Shown: positions 16,213 to 24,832 of the stretch, piece by piece
Layout: the number at the start of each line of letters is the position of its first letter
How positions within the stretch are numbered: the first letter of the stretch is position 1
Source: JBPEWY01 sp965224095
GTDB taxonomy: Bacteria; Bacteroidota; Bacteroidia; Flavobacteriales; Flavobacteriaceae
Direction: 5' to 3'
Assembly: GCA_965224095.1 (NCBI GenBank)
Contig: OZ245039.1
Span: forward strand, 3,162,001 to 3,226,000
DNA: 64,000 bases
Program-made: the position numbers and the translations under genes
Notes under the pieces: generated by a model
Told to the model about the DNA's origin: nothing
The model's database searches: none
The model's input: the letters and a program-made list of their open reading frames with translations, nothing else

Positions 16213-17268
16213 ATGTATAAAATTATTTTGACAATCACCTTTGCGGTGATAGGGTTATGTGTGCAAAAACTAAACGCACAGGAGGACAAACTTCAACAAA
16301 AAATAGAGATTCTCGAAAGAGAAAAGGTACAGGTGCAGAAAGAAGAAAAGGAAGCCCTGAAAAGGGAAGTACAGGCTATAAATGACAGAAGAGACCGGGA
16401 TGAGATCACTTTTGCAGAGGCACAGGGACTCAAAGAGGCAGCAGCTAGAAAACACGCCAGGAATATTGAGAATAAAATGGCGATTATTGATAATTCCATC
16501 GAGCTGCTTACCCGTAATGAAGATGTTGATATTGGCGATTTATCAAATACCAGAAGCAGAATAGAAATTGGAGTTAAAGACGGGAATTACGGTTTAAGTA
16601 TTTTTAATGATGATGATTTTGTAGAGTACGATCGCAGAACGCATTCCAGTCTGGTAGTAGCATTCGGATTAAATAATGCATTGATCGATGGCCAATCGTT
16701 AGACGATTCCCCTTATAAAGTGGGAGGCAGCCGGTTTTTTGAAATAGGATGGGCCTGGACTACACGTGTTTTAGACGACAGTAATGCCATCAGGTTTCGG
16801 TATGGTTTTTCTTTTCAGTTTAACGGATTGAACCCGAAAGACAATCAGTATTTTGTGGAAGAGAACGGACAGATGCAGCTGGCCACCTTTCCGGAGAGTC
16901 TCGATAAAGCAAAATTCAGAATGGATAATCTGGTTATCCCGGTATATTTTGAGTTTGGCCCTTCAGCCAAAAAGGAAACCGAAGAATATATACGGTATTC
17001 CACGCATAAAAAATGTAAGTTCGGTATTGGAGCCTATGCAGGGGTAAATTTAAGTGCACGTCAAAAGTTAAACTATCAAAAAGAGGGTAATAAAATCAGG
17101 GAAAAGCTAAAGGCAGATTACAATACCAACGATTTTATATATGGCTTAAGTGCCTATATAGGAAGGGGAGATACATCGCTTTATTTCAAATATGATCTCA
17201 ATCCTATTTTTAATGATAACACCGCCGATCAAAATAATATCTCTTTAGGAGTAAGGTTTGATCTGTAA
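16213..17268 (+). CDS. Outer membrane beta-barrel protein with N-terminal coiled coil
   Basis: A 351-residue exported protein. The signal peptide covers about 1-22 (TFAVIGLCVQKLNAQ). A Lys/Glu-rich coiled coil follows (about 25-100, EILEREKVQVQKEEKEALK). The rest shows alternating hydrophobic strands and ends NISLGVRFDL, a typical outer-membrane barrel terminus with final aromatic plus Leu. Function unknown. It is downstream of an ECF sigma/anti-sigma pair and may be the regulated envelope component of that operon. Confidence 0.7.
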   Translation: MYKIILTITFAVIGLCVQKLNAQEDKLQQKIEILEREKVQVQKEEKEALKREVQAINDRRDRDEITFAEAQGLKEAAARKHARNIENKMAIIDNSIELLTRNEDVDIGDLSNTRSRIEIGVKDGNYGLSIFNDDDFVEYDRRTHSSLVVAFGLNNALIDGQSLDDSPYKVGGSRFFEIGWAWTTRVLDDSNAIRFRYGFSFQFNGLNPKDNQYFVEENGQMQLATFPESLDKAKFRMDNLVIPVYFEFGPSAKKETEEYIRYSTHKKCKFGIGAYAGVNLSARQKLNYQKEGNKIREKLKADYNTNDFIYGLSAYIGRGDTSLYFKYDLNPIFNDNTADQNNISLGVRFDL

Positions 17269-17329
17269 AGGAGTCTTATATAATACATACAAATAAACTT
17301 TGTTCAATTATTTATGGTATTGTTGGAAA

Positions 17330-17360
17330 AAGGTTTCCTCTTTAAAGGGAGCCTTTTTTT
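17330..17360 (+). terminator. Rho-independent terminator after the sigma factor operon
   Basis: AAGGTTTCC pairs with GGGAGCCTT (two G-U pairs) around a TCTTTAAA loop and is followed by a run of seven T. It lies about 60 bases after the barrel gene and before dnaG. Confidence 0.6.
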
Positions 17361-17404
17361 ATACTTTCTATTTAATTACTTTTACATTCTTCAAACGTTT
17401 TTAA

Positions 17405-19363
17405 TTGATTTTAAAATCTACCATAGATAAAGTATTTGATGCCGCCAGAGTTGAGGAGGTCATAGGCGATTTCGTTCAGTTAAAGAAATCAGGATCTAAT
17501 TACAAGGGGCTGAGCCCCTTTACAGACGAGCGTACTCCCAGTTTTATGGTATCTCCGGTAAAGCAGATATGGAAAGACTTTTCTTCCGGGAAAGGAGGGA
17601 ATGTAGTTGCCTTTTTAATGGAACATGAGCATTTTACATATCCGGAAGCTATTAAATACCTGGCCAAAAAATACAATATTGAAGTAGAAGAAACGGAGCA
17701 GACAGACGAGGAAAAAGAAAAAATTAACGAGCGTGAGAGTTTGTATTTGGTGTCGGAATTTGCGCAGCAGTATTTTCAGGATACCCTGTGGAATACCGAG
17801 CCGGGTAAAGCCATAGGGTTAAGTTATTTTAAGGAGCGCGGTTTTACCAATAGTACCATAGAGAAATTCGGACTGGGTTATGCACTGGATCAATGGGAGG
17901 CATTTACAGGATCGGCATTAGACAAAGGGTATAAACTGGAATTCCTGGAAAAAACGGGGTTGACCATTGTAAAGGAAGAGAGGCGATTTGACAGATTTAA
18001 AGGGCGCGTTATTTTTCCGATCCATTCCATGAGCGGTCGCGTATTAGGCTTTGGTGGCCGTATACTCTCAAACGAAAAAAAAGCAGCCAAGTATCTGAAC
18101 TCTCCGGAAAGCGATATTTACCATAAAAGTAAAATTCTGTATGGTATTTATCAGGCGAAGCAAATGATTGCTAAAGAAGATAACTGCTTTCTGGTGGAAG
18201 GATATACCGATGTAATTCAGTTTTATCAGAAAGGCATACAAAATGTGGTTGCTTCTAGCGGAACGGCTTTAACGCCCGAGCAAATCAGACTCATTAGCAG
18301 ATTAACCCGAAATATTACCGTACTTTTTGATGGCGATGCAGCCGGACTGAGAGCTTCCCTTCGGGGGATTGATTTGATTTTGGAGGAAGGAATGAATGTA
18401 AAGGTCTGTGCCTTTGCACCAGGAGAAGACCCCGACAGTTTTGCGAGAAAAACAGCATATGAAGATTTGGTTATTTTCCTCCAGGAAAATGCAAAAGACT
18501 TTATACAATTTAAAGCGTCGCTTCTTTACAGGGAAGCTCAAAACGACCCTGTAAAACGAGCCGAGGTAATACGTGATATTGTACAGAGCATTTCAAAAAT
18601 ACCCGATCGAATTAAAAGAGAAGTATATGTTCAGGAATGTTCCCGAATTATGGACATCTCGGAACAGGTATTATTTAATACGCTGGCTCAAATTGGACGG
18701 AAAGAACTCTCGGAGGCCAATAAAAAATACAAGCAACAACAAAAAGCCTTTGAAGTAGTAAAAAATGATAAGGAAACCACCGAAAAAGTTGATGTACAAT
18801 ATGTGTTGGAGCGAAAAATTATAGAAATACTTTTGCTTTACGGGAACCGGGAAGAAGATTTTGAAGATTTAATATTAAAGGAAAATGAGGATGGCGAATT
18901 GGTTCTGGAACCTGAAAATTGCCATATAAAGGTTTTTGAAAAAATATTTTTAGACCTTCAGGCTGATGAGATAGATCTTTCCAATGAGCTTTTTAAAAAA
19001 GTTTATTTCGAACTTATTTCAAGGCTAAATGAAAATCCGGAATTTTCTGTTGATAGCTTTGTGAATGATCTGGAAAATGAGATAGCACGCGAAGTGACCT
19101 CCGTATTAATGGAAGACGAAAAATACGCTTTACACCAATGGGAGCGCAAAAATATTTTTGTTAAAGAAAAAGAAACCACGATCGCTCAACTGGTTAGCGA
19201 AACCATTTTAAGTTTACGCTGTCATCTCATAGAAAAGCGAGTAGCGGAATTACAACAGCAAACCCTGAATTCTGATAATGGTAATCACGAAATCCTGGAG
19301 GAAATCGTGAATTACCATCAACTAAAAAAGTTACTTTCTAAAAAACTTAATAGGGTGCTTTAA
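17405..19363 (+). CDS. dnaG: DNA primase DnaG
   Basis: Synthesises RNA primers at the replication fork. The 652-residue protein has the CHC2-like N-terminal domain (about 1-95), the catalytic core with a TOPRIM fold (EGYTDVIQFYQKG near 263, LFDGDAAGLRA near 304), and a helicase-binding C-terminus. A TTG start at 17405 is chosen because the N-terminus LILKSTIDKVFDAARVEEVI matches flavobacterial primases and no ATG fits. The zinc-binding Cys/His residues are all missing: the region reads LSPFTDERTPSF and KDFSSGKGGN where most bacteria have Cys. The convergent response regulator gene ends one base away. Confidence 0.94.
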   Translation: MILKSTIDKVFDAARVEEVIGDFVQLKKSGSNYKGLSPFTDERTPSFMVSPVKQIWKDFSSGKGGNVVAFLMEHEHFTYPEAIKYLAKKYNIEVEETEQTDEEKEKINERESLYLVSEFAQQYFQDTLWNTEPGKAIGLSYFKERGFTNSTIEKFGLGYALDQWEAFTGSALDKGYKLEFLEKTGLTIVKEERRFDRFKGRVIFPIHSMSGRVLGFGGRILSNEKKAAKYLNSPESDIYHKSKILYGIYQAKQMIAKEDNCFLVEGYTDVIQFYQKGIQNVVASSGTALTPEQIRLISRLTRNITVLFDGDAAGLRASLRGIDLILEEGMNVKVCAFAPGEDPDSFARKTAYEDLVIFLQENAKDFIQFKASLLYREAQNDPVKRAEVIRDIVQSISKIPDRIKREVYVQECSRIMDISEQVLFNTLAQIGRKELSEANKKYKQQQKAFEVVKNDKETTEKVDVQYVLERKIIEILLLYGNREEDFEDLILKENEDGELVLEPENCHIKVFEKIFLDLQADEIDLSNELFKKVYFELISRLNENPEFSVDSFVNDLENEIAREVTSVLMEDEKYALHQWERKNIFVKEKETTIAQLVSETILSLRCHLIEKRVAELQQQTLNSDNGNHEILEEIVNYHQLKKLLSKKLNRVL

Positions 19364-19364
19364 C

Positions 19365-19991
19365 CTAATAAAGCTCTAAGGCTTTTGCCTGTTGTAATAA
19401 ATCAACCATATTATCTACATTCAGCTTTCGCATCAAACGAGCTTTATAGGTACTTACGGTTTTCTCATTTAAATTGAGTTCTTCTGCAACGTGCTTATTT
19501 CTTCGTCCGGCAGCTAATAATTTAAGAACTTCTACCTCACGGGTTGAAAGTTTTCTGAAAAATCTTCTTGGTCTTTGTGTGCTCTCATCGAAGGCCAATC
19601 GCTGCGCAAGCTCATTGGTGATAAACATACCTCCATTCGCTATTTTAGAAATGGCTTCACCTAAAAGCTTAAGGTCGGATTCCTTGGAAAGATAACCGGC
19701 TGCTCCTGCACGCATGGTACTCAATGCGTAAACATCTTCAGATTGACCACTAAACATTAAAACGCGAATACCGGGGTATTCTTTTTTTAATTTTCTTAGG
19801 GCTGTAACACCATTAACCTCAGGAATGTCCATCTCCATTACAATAACATCTGTGGTGTTACCGGATAGAAAATCAAACATTTCTGATGTGGTGCTTACGT
19901 TACCAACAATGTTAAAATCAGAGGACGATAAAGCCCTTTTGATTCCTTCCCGAACTATCGGGTGATTGTCAGCTACTAAAACATTAATCAT
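19365..19991 (-). CDS. LuxR/NarL-family response regulator with Glu at the phospho-acceptor site
   Basis: A 208-residue two-domain regulator. The receiver (about 1-120) starts MINVLVADNHPIVREGIK and keeps the signalling Lys in GYLSKESD (about 104). The DNA-binding helix-turn-helix (about 143-205) is of LuxR type (LSTREVEVLKLLAAG, NEKTVSTYKARLMRKL). Aligned with NarL-type receivers, the conserved Asp reads Glu in DVIVMEMDIPEVNG (about residue 53). Such a change can mimic phosphorylation in other regulators. No histidine kinase gene is adjacent. Targets unknown. Confidence 0.88.
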   Translation of the reverse strand: MINVLVADNHPIVREGIKRALSSSDFNIVGNVSTTSEMFDFLSGNTTDVIVMEMDIPEVNGVTALRKLKKEYPGIRVLMFSGQSEDVYALSTMRAGAAGYLSKESDLKLLGEAISKIANGGMFITNELAQRLAFDESTQRPRRFFRKLSTREVEVLKLLAAGRRNKHVAEELNLNEKTVSTYKARLMRKLNVDNMVDLLQQAKALELY

Positions 19992-20156
19992 AGTTTTGGT
20001 TTTTAGTTAGTTTATTAAAAACCGTAGCAAAAGCATGAACCGTTCATCGATAAAGGCCTGCCGTTGCTTGGGTTAGGGGGATACTAATCGGTTTGTAAAT
20101 TTAATGAAAAAAATGAGCTATTCCCAAAAGAAAAGTTAAATTCGATCTAAGGTTAA

Positions 20157-20945
20157 TTATTTTAGTTCATTGGGGATTTTACATACGGGGATGGGAATCA
20201 TTTTGTGCTGATTTGCTGCGTTTAATCTTTTATATAATACATAAACTTCTTTCTTTGCACCGCTAAAATCCTCAATTTTTTTACCCGCTTCTTCCATACG
20301 CATTGCCCATTCCAGTTCCGCATAAGTAGCCCCCAGTTGGTCCTCATCGGTTCTGTTATCACCCCAAAGTCCATCGGTAGGAGCTGCATCAATAATGTCC
20401 TTATTTACTCCCAGGTATCCCGCAATATCATATACTTCACTTTTCATTAAATCGGCAATCGGACTTAAATCAACGCCTCCGTCGCCGTATTTGGTAAAAA
20501 AGCCAACTCCGAAATCCTCAACTTTGTTTCCGGTTCCTGCAACCAGGTATTTTTTATAACCGGCAAAATAGTAAAGCGTGGTCATACGAAGCCGGGCTCT
20601 GGTATTGGCTAAAGCCAAAAACCTGCTCTCTTCACTATCAACGGGAGGGAACGCCTCTACCATGGTGTCAAAAACTGGTGTTAAATTTACGGTTAGGGAA
20701 TGCACCTTTTCATGGTTTTTCTTTAACCATGCTATATGATTTAATGCCCTGCTAACCTGATTTTCAGCCTGATGTATGGGCATTTCCAAACACAGGAGCT
20801 CCAGGCCGGTTTGAGCGCATAAAGCAGAAGTAACTGCCGAATCAATACCTCCTGAAATACCGATTACAAACCCCTTCATTCTCGCATTCTCCGCATAGGT
20901 TTTTAACCAGTTTACAATATGCGAAACAACTTTTTCAGTTTTCAT
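20157..20945 (-). CDS. nadE: NH3-dependent NAD synthetase NadE
   Basis: Amidates nicotinate adenine dinucleotide to NAD. From ATG 20945 it is 262 residues, the length of ammonia-dependent NadE without the glutaminase domain. The ATP pyrophosphatase P-loop is GISGGIDSAVTSAL (about 30-43). TGNKVEDFGVGFFTKYGDGG and the C-terminal PTDGLWGDNRTDEDQLG are family landmarks. The frame extends upstream to 20999, but the added residues are unlike NadE and overlap the divergent gldB promoter. Confidence 0.94.
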   Translation of the reverse strand: MKTEKVVSHIVNWLKTYAENARMKGFVIGISGGIDSAVTSALCAQTGLELLCLEMPIHQAENQVSRALNHIAWLKKNHEKVHSLTVNLTPVFDTMVEAFPPVDSEESRFLALANTRARLRMTTLYYFAGYKKYLVAGTGNKVEDFGVGFFTKYGDGGVDLSPIADLMKSEVYDIAGYLGVNKDIIDAAPTDGLWGDNRTDEDQLGATYAELEWAMRMEEAGKKIEDFSGAKKEVYVLYKRLNAANQHKMIPIPVCKIPNELK

Positions 20946-20948
20946 GAG

Positions 20949-20976
20949 TTGCTTTTTATTGTGATCCTTAACTTTG
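20949..20976 (+). promoter_or_regulatory. Predicted promoter of gldB-gldC
   Basis: TTG at 20949-20951, 17 bases, then a perfect TAACTTTG at 20969-20976 fit the Bacteroidota promoter. It begins four bases from the divergent nadE start and gives gldB a 5' UTR of about 45 bases. Confidence 0.5.
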
Positions 20977-21027
20977 CGGCACAATATAAATATTTTCATT
21001 TTATTTCAGAAAAATATAAGAGAGTCC

Positions 21028-21990
21028 ATGAGGAGAATATTAATTTCTTTGGTATTACTGGGAGTGTGCATGGCAGGTTGCCGTACCGAAAATAACGTTG
21101 AAGCAGAGATTGAGGCAATACCCGTTTCCGTAGTCATTAAAAGGTTTGATCAGGATTTTGGAAAGGCAAAGGCTGAAGATCTCGGAAGATTAAAAAAGCA
21201 ATATCCTTATCTTTTTCCGGCGCAGTTCCCCGACAGTATATGGATTCAAAAAATGCAGGATAGTATTCAGCATGAATTGTATGCCGAAGTGTCAATAAAA
21301 TACCCTACTACAGCTGTGTTAAAAGGAGCGTTAGAAGATTTTTACAAACACGCCAAGTACTATTTTTCACTTCCTAAAGTACCCACCGTTATAACTTTAA
21401 CATCCGATGTGGATTATAACCAAAGGATTATTGAAACCGATTCTTTATTAATTATAGGACTGGATAATTACCTGGGATCCGATCATAAATTTTATGAAAG
21501 AATTCAGCGTTTCCATACCAAAAACATGGACGAGAAAAATATAATAAGCGATGTTGCTTCTGCTTTTATTCAGAGAAGATTGCCTGCACCGAAGGACAGG
21601 ACCTTACTGGCACAAATGATAGCATATGGAAAAGAATTATATGTTAAGAGCTTACTGATTCCCGGCACCGAAGATTATCTTAAAATTGGGTATACCCCGG
21701 AGGAATTTAGTTGGGCTCAGGCTAATGAAAGTGAGATATGGAGGTATTTTGTTGATCGGGAATTGCTATTTTCAACAGATCCGAAGTTAACGGCCCGATT
21801 TATAAATCCGGCACCGTTTTCCAAGTTTTATCTCGAACTGGACAATGAATCGCCGGGCATGATAGGGCGTTTCATAGGGTGGCAAATAGTAAGCTCATAT
21901 ATGAAGAATAACAGTGATACACTTCAAAAAATGCTGGGAGTCCCGGCCGAAGAACTTTTTAAGAATGCGAAATACAAACCTAAAAAATAA
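21028..21990 (+). CDS. gldB: Gliding motility lipoprotein GldB
   Basis: A 320-residue lipoprotein essential for gliding and type IX secretion in F. johnsoniae. The signal sequence MRRILISLVLLGVCMAGC gives a lipobox MAGC with the lipid Cys at residue 18. The body, including VVIKRFDQDFGKAK, LKKQYPYLFP and the C-terminal SPGMIGRFIGWQIVSSYM, is typical of GldB. ATG 21028 is chosen because it gives the signal peptide. The stop overlaps the gldC start by one base (TAATG). Confidence 0.92.
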   Translation: MRRILISLVLLGVCMAGCRTENNVEAEIEAIPVSVVIKRFDQDFGKAKAEDLGRLKKQYPYLFPAQFPDSIWIQKMQDSIQHELYAEVSIKYPTTAVLKGALEDFYKHAKYYFSLPKVPTVITLTSDVDYNQRIIETDSLLIIGLDNYLGSDHKFYERIQRFHTKNMDEKNIISDVASAFIQRRLPAPKDRTLLAQMIAYGKELYVKSLLIPGTEDYLKIGYTPEEFSWAQANESEIWRYFVDRELLFSTDPKLTARFINPAPFSKFYLELDNESPGMIGRFIGWQIVSSYMKNNSDTLQKMLGVPAEELFKNAKYKPKK

Positions 21991-22325
21991 TGGCAGACAT
22001 ACATACTTCACAAATAAACCTGAAAGTAACGCTGGATGAAAATAAAATACCGGAAAAATTAAAATGGTCTGCCCAGGATGGCGGCGTACACGATGAGGAG
22101 GCTAAAGCGGTTATGCTTTCGGTTTGGGATGCGGAGCGTAAGGAAACGCTAAGAATAGACCTGTGGACCAAGGATATGCCGGTTGACGAAATGAAAATAT
22201 TTTTTCATCAAACCTTACTGGCCATGAGTGATTCGTTTTACAGAGCTACACACGATGAAAAAATGACTGCAACCATGAAAGATTTTTGTGCGTATTTTGC
22301 TGAAAAACTAGAACTTACTCAGTAA
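21990..22325 (+). CDS. gldC: Gliding motility protein GldC
   Basis: A 111-residue cytoplasmic protein with the family start HTSQINLKVTLDENKIPEKL and the segments LWTKDMPVDEMK and FCAYFAEKL. GldC is encoded next to GldB throughout flavobacteria and improves gliding; its molecular role is not settled. It is translationally coupled to gldB through a one-base overlap. Confidence 0.94.
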   Translation: MADIHTSQINLKVTLDENKIPEKLKWSAQDGGVHDEEAKAVMLSVWDAERKETLRIDLWTKDMPVDEMKIFFHQTLLAMSDSFYRATHDEKMTATMKDFCAYFAEKLELTQ

Positions 22326-22354
22326 GCTTTTCCGGGAGTGCCGACTCATAGTTT

Positions 22355-22735
22355 ATGAGTGATAAACTAATCTTTGTTTACAATGCTAATTCGGGTCTTG
22401 GGAATTCGCTGGTCGATATAGCTCATAAGGCGCTGAGTCCCTCCACCTATTCCTGCAATTTATGCGATATTACCCACGGGATTTTTGGCGAGCGGAAGCA
22501 GTGGAAAGCATTTAGAAAGGTATCCGGATGGGATATGGAGTTCCTGCACAAAGATGAGTTTGAACAGCAATACAAAATGAAGAATGGGAAATTGGAGTGG
22601 CCGCAAATGTATCCGATGGTTTTTTTGTCAAGAGCCTCCAAACTGGAAGAGCTTATTACAACCGGAGAACTCAATGCCCTACCGGATGCGGAATCTCTTA
22701 TTGAGGTGTTACATCAACGGCTGGTAATTGTTTAA
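22355..22735 (+). CDS. Conserved hypothetical protein
   Basis: 126 residues, cytoplasmic, starting MSDKLIFVYNANSGLGN, with a CNLCDITHG segment and a final LIEVLHQRLVIV. I do not recognise a named domain. The two close Cys and the His might bind metal, but nothing shows this. It is 29 bases downstream of gldC and probably cotranscribed. Its last four bases overlap the convergent engB gene. Confidence 0.75.
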   Translation: MSDKLIFVYNANSGLGNSLVDIAHKALSPSTYSCNLCDITHGIFGERKQWKAFRKVSGWDMEFLHKDEFEQQYKMKNGKLEWPQMYPMVFLSRASKLEELITTGELNALPDAESLIEVLHQRLVIV

Positions 22736-23334
22736 AGTATCTGCTTGTTAATTTGATCGATATAATCCAGTACGGCCTCCCTACCCATCCCGCTACTGGA
22801 AGAAGTGATAAAATGAATCGGTGCTTCTTCCCAGCTCGTTTCTGTCAGATGACGGAGATAATGCGTTACCTGCTTTTCAATATCCCTGGCTTTTAGCTTG
22901 TCTGCTTTGGTGAATACAATAGCGAATGGAATAGCGTTTTCTCCCAGCCATTCCATGAAAGAAGTATCAATGGATTGCGGGGTATGACGGATATCGATGA
23001 GTACAAAAGCCGAGATAAGCTGCTTTCTTTTATTAAAATAATTGGTGATGAATTTTTGAAAGATTTTTTTGTGTGTTTTAGACACTTTGGCATATCCATA
23101 TCCGGGCAAATCAACCAGAAACCAGGTGTCGTTAATTTTAAAATGATTGATTAACTGTGTTTTTCCGGGTTTACCGGAAGTCTTGGCCAAACCTTTACGG
23201 CCCGTTAGCATATTGATTAACGAAGACTTGCCAACATTGGATCGGCCTATAAAGGCATATTCGGGAATTGTTTCCTTCGGGCATTTGGCAACATCGGTGT
23301 TGCTCATAACGAATTCTGCCGATTTGATATGCAT
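22732..23334 (-). CDS. engB: Ribosome biogenesis GTPase EngB (YsxC/YihA)
   Basis: A 200-residue TRAFAC GTPase that helps assemble the 50S subunit. It has G1 GRSNVGKSSLINML (about 31-44), G3 DLPGYGYAKVS (about 74-84), G4 FTKADKL (about 141) and G5 TSSSSGMGRE (about 172). It lies six bases downstream of the alpha/beta hydrolase gene on the same strand, so the two form an operon. Confidence 0.96.
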   Translation of the reverse strand: MHIKSAEFVMSNTDVAKCPKETIPEYAFIGRSNVGKSSLINMLTGRKGLAKTSGKPGKTQLINHFKINDTWFLVDLPGYGYAKVSKTHKKIFQKFITNYFNKRKQLISAFVLIDIRHTPQSIDTSFMEWLGENAIPFAIVFTKADKLKARDIEKQVTHYLRHLTETSWEEAPIHFITSSSSGMGREAVLDYIDQINKQIL

Positions 23335-23340
23335 GGTATA

Positions 23341-24105
23341 TTAAAGCTCTCTTTCCTGCAACCAGCGTTCCAGGATTGAATTAAATTCTTCCGGATGTTC
23401 CATCATGGGAGCATGACCGCATTTATCAATCCAAAAAAGATCGGAATCGGGAAGTAACTCATTAAATTCTTCGGCAACATTTGGAGGGGTTACCGTGTCG
23501 TTCTTACCCCAGATTATACAGGTGGGTGTTAGCATGTGCGGAAGGTCTTTGGCCATATTATGCCTAATGGCACTTTTAGCTATGGCCAGTGTTTTAATCA
23601 GTTTAGAACGATTATTCACGGTAGCGTAAACTTCGTCAACAATCTCTTTGGTGGCAACCTTCGGATCGTAAAATACATCTTCGCTTTTCTTTTTGATAAA
23701 GTCGTAATCACCGCGTTTTGGATAACCGTCGCCCATAGCACTCTCATACAAACCGGAACTTCCGGTAATCACTAATGCCTTAACCTTTTCCGGATACATT
23801 TTGCTGTGGAGTAACCCTATATGTCCCCCCAGCGAATTCCCTAAAAGAATAACACGATCATATCCCTTAAACTCAATAAAACGCTCCAGGAACTTGGCAA
23901 AACTTTTTACATTGGTTTTTATTAGAGGCATCGAATAAACGGGAAGCTCAGGAATAATCACTTTATAGTGTCGCTTCGAAAAATATTCTGTGACATCATT
24001 GAAATTACTCAGCCCTCCCATTAAACCGTGTAAGATAATCATGGGAGTGCCTTCGCCCACTTCTAGATAACTGTATTTCCCTTCCTTTTTTAAATCGTAC
24101 ACCAT
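23341..24105 (-). CDS. Alpha/beta hydrolase
   Basis: A 254-residue alpha/beta-hydrolase fold protein with oxyanion segment ILHGLMGG (near residue 24). The nucleophile elbow is LLGNSLGGHIGLL (Ser about 93), a likely catalytic Asp is in GKNDTVTPP (about 203), and His is in CGHAPMMEHPEEF (about 231). There is no signal peptide. The substrate cannot be told from sequence. Upstream 24106-24364 holds its own unassigned promoter and the mraZ control region. Confidence 0.88.
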   Translation of the reverse strand: MVYDLKKEGKYSYLEVGEGTPMIILHGLMGGLSNFNDVTEYFSKRHYKVIIPELPVYSMPLIKTNVKSFAKFLERFIEFKGYDRVILLGNSLGGHIGLLHSKMYPEKVKALVITGSSGLYESAMGDGYPKRGDYDFIKKKSEDVFYDPKVATKEIVDEVYATVNNRSKLIKTLAIAKSAIRHNMAKDLPHMLTPTCIIWGKNDTVTPPNVAEEFNELLPDSDLFWIDKCGHAPMMEHPEEFNSILERWLQEREL

Positions 24106-24292
24106 GAATGGTTAGTTGCATTAGGTTAAAAACAAATATAGGCATTTCATTATTATATAAAACTTTTTCCGATAGATGTAAAAGAGTTTGCTGAATATCG
24201 GGAAGATCCCGAATGCTTCCCACTTTTTAACAGTGATATAAGTCTCTATTTATAAGATATTTAGGTCTTAATGCTTAAAACTTATTAACAAA

Positions 24293-24322
24293 GTGGTAAA
24301 ATGTGGTAAAATGTGGTAAAAT
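24293..24322 (+). promoter_or_regulatory. Three tandem MraZ boxes (GTGGTAAAAT x3)
   Basis: Three perfect 10-bp direct repeats of GTGGTAAAAT at 24293, 24303 and 24313 lie just upstream of mraZ. MraZ binds closely spaced GTGG repeats and controls the division cluster in other bacteria. The last box ends seven bases before the predicted -7 element, so the repeats cover the expected -33 region. Confidence 0.85.
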
Positions 24323-24328
24323 ATTCTA

Positions 24329-24336
24329 TATATTTG
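24329..24336 (+). promoter_or_regulatory. Predicted -7 element of the dcw cluster promoter
   Basis: Perfect TATATTTG, 29 bases before the mraZ start. No separate TTTG -33 box is visible because that position is occupied by the MraZ boxes. Confidence 0.55.
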
Positions 24337-24364
24337 AAAACTAAAGGATATAAGCAGTTAATCT

Positions 24365-24832
24365 TTGATCAATTTTATAGGGACATACGAATGTAAAGCG
24401 GACGCAAAGGGAAGGGTTATGGTACCCGTTGCCCTTAAGGGTCAATTGATGCCTGTGCTGCAAAATGGCTTTGTTCTGAAGCGTGCGGTTTTTCAGCCGT
24501 GCCTGGAGTTATACCCTATGGATGAGTGGAATACCTTGATGAAAAAGGTAAATAAGCTAAACAGGTTTAAGAAAAAGAACAACGATTTTATCCGCAGGTT
24601 TACCGCTGGTGTTAAGGTGGTTGAAGTAGACTCGGCGGGAAGATTATTGATACCTAAAAACCTGATAGCATTTGCGGGAATTTCAAGAGAAGTAGTGCTT
24701 TCTTCTGCAATTAACATTATTGAGATCTGGGATAAAACCAAATACGAGCAGGCAATTGATGATGCTGCGGTAGATTTTGCTGATCTGGCAGAAGAGGTAA
24801 TGGGACAAGAAGATGAAGAAGATGTATCATAA
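24365..24832 (+). CDS. mraZ: Transcriptional regulator MraZ
   Basis: A 155-residue AbrB/SpoVT-like DNA-binding protein made of two tandem swapped-hairpin domains. The first is IGTYECKADAKGRVMVP (near 4-20), the second VVEVDSAGRLLIPKNL (near 84-100). It binds the GTGG repeats just upstream and represses or tunes its own cluster. The start appears to be TTG at 24365, since no ATG gives the conserved NFIGTYE N-terminus. Its 3' end overlaps rsmH by 11 bases. Confidence 0.93.
   Translation: MINFIGTYECKADAKGRVMVPVALKGQLMPVLQNGFVLKRAVFQPCLELYPMDEWNTLMKKVNKLNRFKKKNNDFIRRFTAGVKVVEVDSAGRLLIPKNLIAFAGISREVVLSSAINIIEIWDKTKYEQAIDDAAVDFADLAEEVMGQEDEEDVS

Noticed and set aside
20946..20999. Longer N-terminus of NadE
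   Set aside because: Runs over the divergent gldB promoter region and does not resemble NadE.
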